NCBI GenBank assembly: GCA_947172415.1 | Contig: OX359195.1 | Span: forward strand, 4,005,501-4,069,500 | Direction: 5' to 3' | DNA length: 64,000 nt | DNA from: Chondrosia reniformis | Taxonomy: Eukaryota > Porifera > Demospongiae > Chondrillida > Chondrillidae | In this document: positions 12,197-22,385 of the stretch, piece by piece | How the letters are laid out: each line of letters starts with the position of its first letter | Numbering within the stretch: the first letter of the stretch is position 1 | Translations under genes and position numbers: made by a program | The notes under the pieces: generated by a model | Seen by the model: only the letters and a program-made list of their open reading frames with translations | Database searches by the model: none | What the model was told of the DNA's origin: nothing

Positions 12197-13029
12197 AGTA
12201 CTAGCTACACAGTGCAAGTTACAAATTTAAAGAGATCCATGTGACCCCTAGGATAATCAGTATTTTAAACAGTACAAGACTTTAGTCACACTAGTACTGT
12301 TGCAGGCTTTGAAATCCTCAACTACTGCATAGAGAGTAGTAGTTGATACAGATCATCCAATTGCAAGGTAGAACACATGGCCTACCAATTACCTTTTCAC
12401 ACCTTAGTATAGACTGAAGATGATGCATCTGCATGCCATATATCAACAAAGGCTTCAGTATTAAAGGGGTCTCAGCTAATAACCACAGCAGATTTGATTT
12501 GCCTTGTGAGGGAGCTAAGAACACCGACGGTTGGTTGCATGCATTGGCATAATCAACAGGGTTAGAGACCATTTTGTAACTTGTACACAAAGGGACATCA
12601 TATACGTATATAAAGGCCTAGGCCTTTTATGTCCCTTGTGTACAAGTTACAAAATGGTCTCTAACCCTGTTGATTATGCCAATGCATGCAACCAACCGTC
12701 GGTGTTCTTAGCTCCCTCACAAGGCAAATCAAATCTGCTGTGGTTATTAGCTGAGACCCCTTTAATACTGAAGCCTTTGTTGATATATGGCATGCAGATG
12801 CATCATCTTCAGTCTATACTAAGGTGTGAAAAGGTAATTGGTAGGCCATGTGTTCTACCTTGCAATTGGATGATCTGTATCAACTACTACTCTCTATGCA
12901 GTAGTTGAGGATTTCAAAGCCTGCAACAGTACTAGTGTGACTAAAGTCTTGTACTGTTTAAAATACTGATTATCCTAGGGGTCACTTGGATCTCTTTAAA
13001 TTTGTAACTTGCACTGTGTAGCTAGTACT
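12197..13029. repeat. 833-bp near-perfect palindrome (foldback element)
   Basis: The arm 12197-12600 is repeated in reverse complement at 12626-13029, both ending in AGTACTAGCTACACAGTGC. The centre is near 12613 in AAAGGCCTAGGCCTTTT. Because the arms are nearly identical, the same 90-residue frame appears on both strands (12318-12590 minus, and inside 12531-12908 plus); the protein resembles nothing I know and is probably not coding. Arms this similar imply recent formation. An extra partial copy of the arm end lies at about 13048-13100. The element interrupts the left end of the 12101 element. Confidence 0.85.
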
Positions 13030-13100
13030 TGATTGTAATTTTAATATTACATAGTCACTTGGATCTCTTAAATTTGTAACTTGTACTGTGTATATATATA

Positions 13101-13347
13101 TATATACTCAATTAACTCATGAGCTTGCACGCACGCATATTTATCCAAATCCACCCCTACGTATCCAATTACACTCCTGCACACGTACACACATGGATAA
13201 GTAATAGAAAACATAAGAAGAGATGACGGAGCTTAAAGTACCACAGTTTTACTATGGTCGTCTAAACGAATTTCTTTTATTTCTTTACATCAATATATAT
13301 AGCAACACTTTTGGCTTAAACTTAGCATGAACGTATACAAATACGCT
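13101..13347. other. Downstream sequence of the 13348 exon
   Basis: On the minus strand this would be the 3' UTR of the exon ending at 13348. An AATAAA polyadenylation signal lies at 13276-13281 (minus), about 70 bases after the stop codon. The rest is AT-rich with no other recognisable feature. Confidence 0.35.
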
Positions 13348-13539
13348 TTATCTAACCTTCGCTACAACTCGCTTATTCGGTAGCTCCTTCTCGTAGGAGA
13401 GCGTCGACTTGTCATAGCCGTTCTCGAAAGGATGATCTTCTTTAGCAACGAGGCGGTGACGCTTTCGCAACGTCACAAGATTCTCAAAATGTGTGTACCG
13501 AGCGACATACGAAGGTGTTCGTGACGCAATAGAATAACA
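13348..13539 (-). CDS. Unidentified gene-like terminal exon (63 codons)
   Basis: This minus-strand frame is open for 63 codons up to TAA at 13348-13350. It lacks an upstream ATG and is closed by TGA at 13540-13542, so it would be a 3' exon or a gene fragment. It reads like real protein: charged, low in Cys, with phrases such as YVARYTHFENLVTLRKR and KEDHPFENGYDKSTLSYEKE, ending KRVVAKVR. GC content is clearly higher than in its surroundings. An AATAAA follows about 70 bases downstream. I could not pick a convincing splice acceptor and do not recognise the family. It may be a host gene fragment carried by a transposon, or a remnant of the original locus. The protein call is stronger than any functional guess. 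Confidence 0.45.
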   Translation of the reverse strand, partial: CYSIASRTPSYVARYTHFENLVTLRKRHRLVAKEDHPFENGYDKSTLSYEKELPNKRVVAKVR

Positions 13540-13984
13540 TCACAATACATCACCAGCTTGCGCAATCGTAACTTTGAATTCTTCATTATATCTTGATTAT
13601 TTTGCTCATTTAATTAAGCAAAACTTCGCCAGACATTTCTTATACACATGTACCATGATATATGTTGATTTCACAGTTATCTGACCAATTGATAATTTTT
13701 ATTAATATAACACATTGTTTCAATATAAATTTCCCATAGGTTTTCTATAGTCCTATGGCCTTTTATATGCAGACTTTGTCCTCTGTTTTCTAACAAACGG
13801 AGGCCTAAATCAAAAATCCCTTAATTTAAAATGAGTTTTATGCCCTAAACTTTATGAAGATATGCCCATTTTGTTTTTAGGTTCTTTCTTGGAGCCATAT
13901 GAATTTATTAATTATATTATATTATTTATTTATATTATATTAGATTACCTTAGTATATTGTAACTTGCACTGTATATATATATA
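13540..13984. other. AT-rich sequence, no recognised feature
   Basis: Contains ATTATATTATATTATTTATT-like low complexity near 13915-13960. A TTGTAACTTGCACTGTATAT word at about 13959 echoes the arm end of the palindrome at 13012. No gene seen. Confidence 0.5.
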
Positions 13985-14345
13985 TCTATATATATAATAC
14001 GGGTTCATACGCAACTATTATAACACTTATTTTATACGTCGATATATGTATAATACGAGTTCATACGTAACTATTGTTACACTTAATTTATACGTCAATA
14101 TATCGTTTTTGCAAATGGCGGCCTTCATGAAGCTGAAGCCTTTCTATCATGTTCAGGTCATTTAAGCGTCCAGAATCGTTTGGATTACCACTAGGTAGCC
14201 ATATTGTAGCCCAACGAAGTGGCCAAGTACTTTCAGTTTGAAGCGCAAAGAAAAAGACAAGTAAGGTTGGTCAATATCTATGAATCCTCTTTTAATTTAA
14301 GTAAAAACGGTAATACTGCGTATGTCTAGGCCAATGTCAGTCTAG
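13985..14345 (+). mobile_element. Unique 5' segment of 45-bp-repeat element (copy 1)
   Basis: Homologous to about 16935-17290: shared words include TACGCAACTATTATAACACT, CGTTTTTGCAAATGGCGGCC and GAAGCTGAAGC, in the same order with similar spacing. It directly precedes a 45-bp minisatellite array in both places, so it is a fixed part of the repeated unit. No credible coding potential. Confidence 0.7.
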
Positions 14346-15255
14346 ACGTTCTAATGACAGAGGCGTTCTAAGTCTGTCTGAAGTTGTTCGAGTCTAACTT
14401 GACAGAGGCGTTCTAAGTCTGTCTAAAGCTGTTCGAGTGTAGCTTAGCAGAGGCGTTCTATGTCTGTCTAAAGTTGTTCGAGTGTAACTTGACAGAGGCG
14501 TTCTAAGTCTGTCTATAGTTGTTCGAGTGTAGCTTAGCAGAGGGGTTCTACATTTGTCTAAAGTTGTTCGAGTGTCGCTTAGCAGAGGGGTTCTACATTT
14601 GTCTAAAGTTGTTTGAGTGTAGCTTAGCAGAGGCGTTCTAAGTCTGTCTAAAATTGTTCGGGTGTAGCTTAGCAGAGGGGTTCTACATTTGTCTAAAGTT
14701 GTTCGAGTGTAGCTTAGCAGAGGGGTTCTATGTCTGTCTAAAGTTTCGAGTGTCCCTTAGCAGAGGCGTTTTAAGTCTGTCTAAAGTTGTTCGAGTGTAG
14801 CTTAGCAGAGGGGTTCTAAGTCTGTCTAAAGTAGTTCGAGTGTAGCTTAGCAGAGGGGTTCTAAGTCTGTCTAAAGTAGTTCGAGTGTAGCTTAGCAGAG
14901 GGGTTCTAAGTCTGTCTAAATTTGTTCGAGTGTAGCTTAGCAGAGGCGTTCAAGTCTATCTAAACGGTTGTTCGAGTGTAGCTTAGCAGAGGCGTTCAAG
15001 TCTATCTAAACGGTTGTTCGAGTGTATAGCTTAGCAGAGGGGTTCTACGTGTGTCTAAAGTAGTTCGAGTGTAGCTTAGCATTGGGGTTCTAAGTGTGTC
15101 TAAATTTGTTCGAGTGTAGGTTAGCTGAGGCGTTCTAAGTCTGTCTGAAGTTGTTCGAGTGTAACATGACAGAGGCGCTCTAAGTCTGTCTAAAGTCGTT
15201 CGAGTGTAGCTTAGCTGAGGGGTTCTACATTTGTCTAAAGTTGTTCGAGTGTAGA
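14346..15255 (+). repeat. 45-bp minisatellite array (copy 1)
   Basis: About 20 tandem units of about 45 bp, consensus GTTGTTCGAGTGTAGCTTAG then CAGAGGCGTTCTAAGTCTGT then CTAAA. Variants alternate AAGTCTGTC with ACATTTGTC and GGCG with GGGG, and some units carry 1-4 base insertions. Related arrays are at 17420-18680, 29379-30135 and 32428-32772. It is not related to the 13-bp satellite. Confidence 0.93.
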
Positions 15256-15679
15256 TACACTTACATTACAATGTTACGTTTATTCAAGCTTAACACTTTA
15301 ATTCGAAAAAGAGCTAAGCCTATCAGTAGCGTGAATGAATTATTAGAAGGCCTATGGCTACGTAGCTTAGCGCTTTAGCTTATCCCTAGCCTGTATGACA
15401 TAATGTACGACTGCATGTGTTTCTATGTAGTATTCTTGCAGTGCTTAGTTGGTGTAGACATTCTTTAAATCTATAATTATGGTTAGCAATAGCATTGAAG
15501 TGTTTCTGTGTGTGAGATTTCACTAATTTGTTGGTAATGAGGATATGCATTAAAGACTATCTAACAAAGTCTTGGCATCCCTCTTTCCTTGCTGGTTAGT
15601 GTTTAACGTCAACTTATGTTAAATGAGACAAACAAATATATAATAAATAATAAATCGATATGGAGTTTATGTGGCGCAC
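15256..15679. other. No recognised feature
   Basis: AT-rich sequence downstream of the first 45-bp array. It does not match the conserved 3' segment that follows the arrays at 18680 and 30130, so copy 1 is rearranged or truncated here. Confidence 0.5.
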
Positions 15680-15743
15680 GAAATGAGCCTTTGGCTGTAC
15701 CTACTATCAATATTGATAGTAGGTACCGCCAAAGGCTCATTTC
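15680..15743. repeat. 64-bp palindrome
   Basis: Arms of 32 bases meet at ATCAATATTGAT (centre 15711/15712) with two to three mismatches. The outer ends read GAAATGAGCCTTTGG and its complement. It explains the overlapping short frames on both strands (15609-15794 and 15616-15834), which are not genes. Confidence 0.85.
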
Positions 15744-16601
15744 ATGCGTATTTGCATATTTGGTGATAACCTTCGCCTTTACAGTCGACTGCAAAAATGA
15801 ATGTTCAGTTTCAAGCTATATGAATGTCACGTAATTCTCACTGTAGGACTATAAGTTCAAAATATTTTCTAAAACGTTGAATCTCTAAGGTTGAATAACT
15901 GATCAGTAAGGTCAAAATCATATCCCCTTTCGATCTACACTTACTAAGAACTTCCGCTAAGTTAATTACTTTAGCTGCAATACAGCTGTCGAGTAAGCGT
16001 TATTTCCTCTCGTTTTGTTTAGTATAAACACTCTTTATTTATTATATACACCCTACTGTTTTGTATAAACATTCTATCAGAGAGTACGGTAGTACTCTCT
16101 ATGTAGGGATGGTACGGGTTGTTTCGTTTTCCTCATACATTGGTATAGGAGCGAAATTCCGAATTAGGCTGAAAATCGCCAAAACGAGACTATGTAGAGT
16201 TGAATATAGAACAAACATGCTATAAATTGGCCTTGAAGGCAAGCGACCGTGTATCGTTGGTAAACGAACGAACTTTGAAATCTCCCATTTTCGTTTTCTT
16301 CTTCTTCATCTTCTTCTTCTTCATCTTCTTCATCTTCTTCGCCCGCTGTAACTAAAAAACGAAATAAGCCTTCGGACTACTTCTTAATCGAAATTACTCT
16401 AAATTTTCCGAGCTGTATTCTTTTGTAGAAGCGAGAGCGATAACGCTATTATTGAGTATGACAGTTTTCATGGCTCAAGAGTCAAGACCTCAATAAATTC
16501 GCCATTTTAATGACGTCATAATCAGTCGAAGATTGCAAAACCAAAGTGGTTTAAAATACAACGAATTCCTAGCTTATGCTCCATAAAAAGTACAGAAACT
16601 A
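15744..16601. other. No gene recognised; CTT/CAT microsatellite
   Basis: A CTTCTTCATCTTCTT microsatellite lies at about 16298-16340, and a TGACGTCAT word at about 16512-16520. No convincing coding sequence on either strand. Confidence 0.5.
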
Positions 16602-16844
16602 GAGAACAATAAAAATTTTCTACAAAAATAGTGAAGATGTAGGGATGGCACAAAAAGCATAGAAACAAGAAAGGGATGTTACACAGTGAAGCATTAGCTA
16701 TGCATGAATCCTACAAGCAAGGGTGTTGTATGATTCGTGCATATATAGCTAATGCTTCACTGTGTAACATCCCTTTCTTGTTTCTATGCTTTTTGTGCCA
16801 TCCCTACATCTTCACTATTTTTGTAGAAAATTTTTATTGTTCTC
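16602..16844. mobile_element. 243-bp palindromic foldback MITE flanked by TA
   Basis: Arms of about 110 bases run from GAGAACAATAAAAATTTTC inward and are mirrored at the right end, with a loop of about 25 bases near 16723. Both outer ends are flanked by TA (16600-16601 and 16845-16846), consistent with a TA target duplication as made by Tc1/mariner-type transposases. The short frame at 16676-16858 is a by-product of the symmetry. Confidence 0.75.
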
Positions 16845-16869
16845 TAGTTATTAATTAATCACCTTTATG

Positions 16870-17419
16870 ATGTATTGTTTTCATAACGCGATTTATGTAT
16901 GGCTTCGTGTTACGGATATGTATTTATATCTATATAATACAAGTTAATACGCAACTATTATAACACTTATTTTATACGTCGATATAATACGAGTTCATAC
17001 ACAACTATTGTAACACCCAATTTATAGGTCAATACATCGTTTTTGCAAATGGCGGCCGTCAGGAAGCTGAAGCTTTTCTATCATGTTCAGGACACTTAAG
17101 CTTCCAAAATCGTTTGGAATACCAGTAGATCGCCATATTGAAGCCCAACGAAGTCGCCAAGTGCTTTCAATTAGAAGCGTAATAAAAAATGCAAGTAAGT
17201 TTGGTCAATATCTATGAATCCTCGTTTGATTAAAGTAAATACTGTAAACTCCGTCTGTATAGGCCTATGTCAGTCTAGAAAGACGTTCTAATTAATGTCT
17301 GCGATCTGTGTAACATCTGTCAATGCTAAGTTGTTATTGTAATTGAAGTTTTACCTGTGCAGCCCGTAGGACTGATTTTGTACAAATTTTGAACAGAGAC
17401 GTTTTATGTGTTTGTAAAT
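16870..17419 (+). mobile_element. Unique 5' segment of 45-bp-repeat element (copy 2)
   Basis: Matches 12120-12170 and 13985-14345 in order: TATTGTTTTCAT, GGCTTCGTGTTACGGA, AACTATTATAACACTTAT and CAAATGGCGGCCGTC. In this copy the pieces are contiguous, which shows that the 12197-13984 material in copy 1 is a later insertion. A GGGGCTGCC start is not seen because the 243-bp MITE and other sequence lie just upstream. Confidence 0.7.
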
Positions 17420-18680
17420 TTGTACGTTCTAAGTCTGTCTAAAGTTGTTAGAGTGTAACTTTACAGAGGCCTTCTAAGTCTGTCTAAGGTTGTTCGAGTG
17501 TAGCTTAGCAGTGGGGTTCTAAGCGTGTCTAAAGTTGTTCGAGTGTACCTTAGCAGAGGCGTTCTAAGTCTGTCTAAAGTTGTTCGAGTGTGACTTGACA
17601 GAGGCGTTCTAAGTCTGTTTAAAGTTGTTCGAGTGTACCTTAGCAGAGGCGTTCTAAGTCTCTCTGAAGTTGTTCGAGTGTATAGCTTAGCAGAGGGGTT
17701 CTAATTGTGTCTAAAGTAGTTCGAGTGTAGCTTAGCCGAGGCGTTCAAGTCTATCTAAACGGTTGTTCGAGCGTATAGCTTAGCAGAGGGGTTCTACGTG
17801 TGTCTAAAGTTGTTCGAGTGTAGCTTAGCAGAGGGGTTCTACATTTGTCTAAAGTTGTTTGAGTGTAGCTTAGCGGAGGGGTTCTACGTGTGTCTAAAGT
17901 TGTTCGAGTGTGACTTGACAGAGGCGTTCTAAGTCTGTCTAAAGTTGTTCGAGTGTACCTTAGCGGAGGGGTTCTACGTGTGTCTAAAGTTGTTCGAGTG
18001 TGACTTGACAGAGGCGTTCTAAGTCTGTCTAAAGTTGTTCGAGTGTACCTTAGCAGAGGCGTTCTAAGTCTGTCTGAAGTTGTTCGAGTGTATAGCTTAG
18101 CAGAAGGGTTCTAAGTGTGTCTAAAGTTGTTCGAGTTTAGCTTAGCCGAGGCGTTCTAAGCGTGTCTAAAGTGGGACGAGTGTAGCTTAGCAGAGGGGTT
18201 CTACGTGTGTCTAAAGTTGTTCGAGTGTGACTTGACAGAGGCGTTCTAAGTCTGTCTAAAGTTGTTCGAGTGTACCTTAGCAGAGGCGTTCTAAGGCTGT
18301 CTGAAGTTGTTCGAGTGTATAGCTTAGCAGAGGGGTTCTAAGTCTGTCTAAAGTTGTTCGAGTGTACCTTAGCAGAGGCATTCTAAGTCTGTCTAAAGTT
18401 GTTCGAGTGTATAGCTTCACAGAGGTGTTCTAAGTCTGTCTAAAGTTGTTCGGGTGTAACTTGACAGAGGCGTTCTAAGTCTGTCTAAAGTTGTTCTAGT
18501 GTAGCTTAGCAGAGGAGTTCTAAGTGTGTCTAAAGGTTATGAGTGTAGCTAACTTTGCTGAGGAGTTTTAAGTCTATCTAAGTTGTATGAGTGTAGCTTG
18601 ACAGAAATGTTCTACGTGTGTGTCTAAGGTTGTACAACTGTAGCGTACAGAGGTATTCTACCTGTGTCTGATGTTGTCTG
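17420..18680 (+). repeat. 45-bp minisatellite array (copy 2)
   Basis: About 28 units. Variants recur in alternating order (TGTGACTTGACAGAGG, TGTACCTTAGC and TGTATAGCTTAGC types), giving a higher-order period of 2-3 units around 17850-18420. Units become more divergent toward 18680, before the conserved unique 3' segment. Confidence 0.93.
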
Positions 18681-20138
18681 TAATTATAGCACTAGAACTG
18701 TAACTTATCTCATTGTACAAATTGTGTAGTCGATTATCGTCTTTACTCAACCCTTTTTTAACTGCATGTGACATACAAAGTCCTGCAATGGATTTGATCT
18801 CATGCTCGTGAAAGAGAGTTGATTAGACATTAAACAACCTTTAAATTAATATTGGTTAATCGTCTTGATTATCTTTTATTTTCCTGAATCAGGTTAATTA
18901 ATGAATAATAAATTACATAAACAGTGCATGTATATGTTTATAGTTCTACTGGAAGAAAATGTTCCCGCCTCCAGAAACATTTATTGAATGGAACGTCTAA
19001 AGGAAAAAAAGAGAAAAATCATTAATTTTTTATTTTACATATATTATAGATTCAAGTGCATGTTGTTTACCATTGAACCCTTCCCCTGTCTACCCACATT
19101 GCTTTTGGGGGAGTTGCATCTTTTGCACCTCCCCCTGAAGCCAAAGTTGTAGAACCTGCATCTACACATGGAAAAGAGGTTATAATAACATACACAAAAA
19201 ACTGCTTAAGACACATCTTACGTGTTACATGTCCACCCTTTCTTGCCTGCCTTCTTTTGTGTTTGAGGGCGGGGAACTGGGTGACAGGGTGGGGTGGTGG
19301 AGGTAGTGGGTGTAGTGCTTGGAAGGGGGGGGGGTAAGTCATTGGGAGTAATGTTGGGTGGAGGTGGAGGATTGTTGGATGTGATAGGTGTAATGTTCGG
19401 TGGGGGTGATGTATTGGTGAGGGTGGTGGGAGTAGGGTTGGGTGGGGGTGGTGAAGTGGTGGGGGTGGTGGGGTTGATGTTTGGTTGGGGGGTGAGTTTA
19501 TGCTTTCTTCAAGCAAGAGTGCATCGTCCTATAATATATTTAAATAGAAAACGGGATCTAAACGATATTTACATAATCGTAACAGTATACCAATACCATA
19601 GAAACTACAATATCTCAACCGGTTAGAGGCTTACCTACAGCTAGGGTATATGAAGACATTCCTATTGCAATGATATACGCTGTACAAGGATATATGTCCG
19701 TATTACGGAATATTGAGGTGTCTATAAATCAGACGTTACTTAAATACGTACGTCTACAGGAAACAATCGGGACCTTATATTTGTGTCCGCATAATCGCGA
19801 TATCCGCATTTCAGAGAGTCCCGTATAAGGGTTTACACTGTATTCTTCAATAAATTCGCATGCACATGTTATACACTTCCTTTCGTTAAAATTCTTACCA
19901 ATTAATAAAATAAACTTGATAATAGTTTATTTTGTTTAGTTTACGTACGCCTACGGGTGGTATAGTTTACGTGTCGCTAAAACAGGGCAGAGTGAGTCCG
20001 CCATTCTTTATTTAAAGGAATATCGTCCGGTATATCATGCAAGAAATGAAACTCACTACTTCCATCGTATCCATTCTCGTGTTCGCAAGCGTCTGAAATT
20101 CTTATTGCACAGCTGGAATCTGGTCCAACAGCTGAAGT
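18681..20138 (+). mobile_element. Conserved 3' segment of 45-bp-repeat element (copy 2)
   Basis: Collinear with 30136-31590 at high similarity over about 1.45 kb. Shared landmarks: GATGTTGTCTGTAATTATAG, the G-rich tract (19258-19500 versus 30725-30945), GCATCGTCCTATAATATATT, and AGCTGGAATCTGGTCC at the end. At about 20138 it breaks off into Helitron sequence. The only long frame, on the minus strand of the G-rich tract (19067-19516), is a proline/histidine-rich simple-repeat translation; a shorter one exists in the other copy. I do not accept either as a gene. Confidence 0.75.
19258..19500. repeat. G-rich strand-asymmetric tract
   Basis: The plus strand is almost wholly G/T/A with many runs of three or more G, including one run of nine, in a GGGTGGGGGTGGTG style. 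It could form G-quadruplexes or triplex DNA. The minus strand is C-rich and encodes P/H-rich low complexity. It is conserved as a unit with 30725-30945. Confidence 0.7.
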
Positions 20139-20140
20139 TC

Positions 20141-21448
20141 ACTATGATTCTCTGCTGGGCAGCCACTGTGCATAAAGTGCAAGGTTTGTCACTTGATGCA
20201 GCAGTCATGGATCTTGGTAAGGACGTTTTTGAACCTGGTATGGCCTATGTAGCTCTCAGTCGCGTGCGTACTCTAAATGGAGTGGCCCTACTGAACTTTG
20301 AGCCACAAAAGATGACAGCAAACAAGAGAGTTCATGAGGAAATGGTAAGGCTGTGACAACAGTCTACTTGTGGTAGTGTATTGCAAAGTGACGGGCAGAC
20401 ATCAGATCTATTGGTTCAGAACTGCAAACGTCCTGACAAATCAAACAGTGAAAACAGGGCCAATCCTTTGGTGGAGGACAAAAGTACTGCATTGCATAGT
20501 GAGAAGCAGACATTGTCTACTAAAAATAGGGATGATGAGTTACAAGGCAAGCAGAAGCCTATAGTAGTCCACATGGAAGTCAGTCAATCTGTACACTTAA
20601 ATCCGATTGTTAATGTTGATGCACAGCTGGTGTCCTCACTGAAAACGGCACTAGAAGTGATAGTAAATGAAAATAGTCCAACTGTTGAGTCGATAACAAA
20701 ATGGGCAAACTCTCACAGCCATGAACTAGACTGTATTTTAAAAGTGATAAATATACCTTGCAGGGCTACATTTAGCAACTGTCATCTAGTAGATATTTTG
20801 GAAAAGGAAAAGATCTTTGCAGCTGTTACTTCTCAATATGTCCCAGTGTGCACTAAAGGAGATGGTAATTGCATGTATAACATGCTTTCCTTATCACTTT
20901 CTGGTACTGAGCAGTATATGTGGCACTTGAGGTTGTTGACTGCTTATAGTATAATTGTACATGGAGAACACATGATAAAAGTTATACAACCAGTTGCAGG
21001 AATACATATACCGCCAGGGGAACGAGAGCCTCTTGCAGTTGCTAAGGCAGCAGAGAGACAATGGTTGGAAATCCTTTGCAGTTCAATCCACAATAAAGCA
21101 TGGGGTGACCAATTTCATTTGTATGCCCTAGCTCTGATTTTAAAAAGGCCTATCTGGTTGTATGGTGTGATGTGCAACAGAAGTCTCTATCATGAAGGGG
21201 AAAGGCTCCAACCAATTAAGCATGACATTACACAAGCTGAATTAAAAGATCTTTTTAAAATGAGAGATAAGAGATTAAATAACAATTATTGCTATTGTCC
21301 TGACTCAGTCCTGGAAGAAAAAGTGCCACTTTTAGGTTTTTTGGATTCCTCTCATTTCACTGCCTTACTTCCAGTAGAATCTGCAAAGATTTCAACAGAT
21401 TTTGCTCCATTTGCCACCTTTTTGTCACAGTGTGGTCCTGAAGAATGA
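20141..21448 (+). pseudogene. Helitron helicase C-terminus and OTU protease domain (copy 1)
   Basis: In one frame, the first part (to 20356) has SF1/PIF1 motifs V and VI (TVHKVQG, then YVALSRVRTLNG). TGA at 20354-20356 is followed in the same frame by 355 residues from 20381 to 21448. That part has the OTU cysteine protease core, GDGNCMYN (Asp/Cys nucleophile region) at about 20860, and a C-terminal DSSHFTALLPV supplying the catalytic His. OTU domains occur fused or adjacent to the Helitron helicase in several animal lineages and are thought to cleave ubiquitin-like chains. The same TGA is present at 44829-44831, so it is not a private mutation. The initiating ATG at 20105 belongs to neighbouring repeat sequence and is fortuitous. 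The OTU frame is uninterrupted here but broken in the other copy. Confidence 0.75.
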
Positions 21449-22323
21449 TTAAAAGGAGCAGTGCAGTGGCAATGGGCCACTGCATTGGGATGTGATTAAA
21501 GACAACCATGGTGGTGATATATACATTCACATTAATTGTCCAGCAATACAGGGTGTTGATTTAAATGCATGCCTGTTAGTGATTGTGCATATTTTGTTTG
21601 CATGTTATAAGAGGTAATTTGTTTTGTATACTTTTTAATTCTATGCATGTAGATGTGTTCACATACTTTTCTATTTCTATTGCAAAGAAGGATAAGGAGG
21701 AGTAAAGTCACTCGTAAGCCAATTATTAATCTTTTTTTAAATTGCAATGAATATTTAATCATTTCAGGGAGGTTTTATTTAATTGCAGGTTATCCAGTTT
21801 TAAAGCCACTTAAATTTAAGTCTGCACAATAAGGAAAATGTAGATCAAGTTACACTTAGTGATTCTGGAGATGTCATGGAAAAGAAGCATTTTATTTATT
21901 GTCACATGGTAAGTATATGCTTTACACTATTGTTGGTTTGCACACAGCATACATTCAGTGTTAAAATCTCTTTCTTTATACAGGGGAGACTAATTCTTGC
22001 CAACCCAAATTTGATAAACTGGACAAGTCATTTTGGAACCAGTCTGCTACTAATTTCTACATGGTTATAGTCACTTACATTAACTTAACTCGGAACTTCA
22101 AGGTTCCTGACAATTTTTTTTTCCCACTAACTTTTGGTAACACTCTTTTAGAGGCTGTGTTTATTAGTTCCATTTACTGTATTCATTTCTAAGTATTTCA
22201 TTTCATATCATAGATATATATGATAATAGAAGTTGCAATAATATAATACACATTCTACAATTTACATCTTGAGAATATCTTAAGCTTAGAATATGACAGT
22301 ATACAAAATCATCCGAAAGCCGC

Positions 22324-22385
22324 CAAGTAGTTCGAGTGTGTGGGAGGCGGTAGCCCCCACGAGTTTTTTTAACTCGAACTACTTG
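22324..22385 (+). repeat. Helitron 3' terminal hairpin (copy 1)
   Basis: CAAGTAGTTCGAGT (22324-22337) is the exact inverse of ACTCGAACTACTTG (22372-22385). An inner stem GTGGG/CCCAC lies inside. A strong subterminal hairpin is the standard 3' signal of Helitrons. Satellite starts immediately after. In the second copy (46742-46801) the right arm has two substitutions. Confidence 0.75.

Larger units (their letters stand above)
20139..22385 (+). mobile_element. Helitron, 3'-terminal fragment (copy 1)
   Basis: From GATTCTCTGCTGGGCAGCC onward it is nearly identical to 44630-46801, the 3' end of the larger Helitron. It contains the last helicase motifs, an OTU domain, an 870-base 3' non-coding region, and a terminal hairpin at 22324-22385. 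The join at about 20138 to the 45-bp-repeat element is abrupt. Satellite follows directly on the right. Only the 3' end is present, so it is 5'-truncated or was generated by one-ended transposition. Confidence 0.8.

Noticed and set aside
12318-12908. Identical 90-residue frames on both strands
   Set aside because: Forced by the 833-bp palindrome; the protein has no recognisable domain or coding-like composition.
19067-19516. 149-residue proline/histidine-rich protein
   Set aside because: Translation of a C-rich simple repeat; the reading frame and length are not conserved in the second copy (30687-30959).
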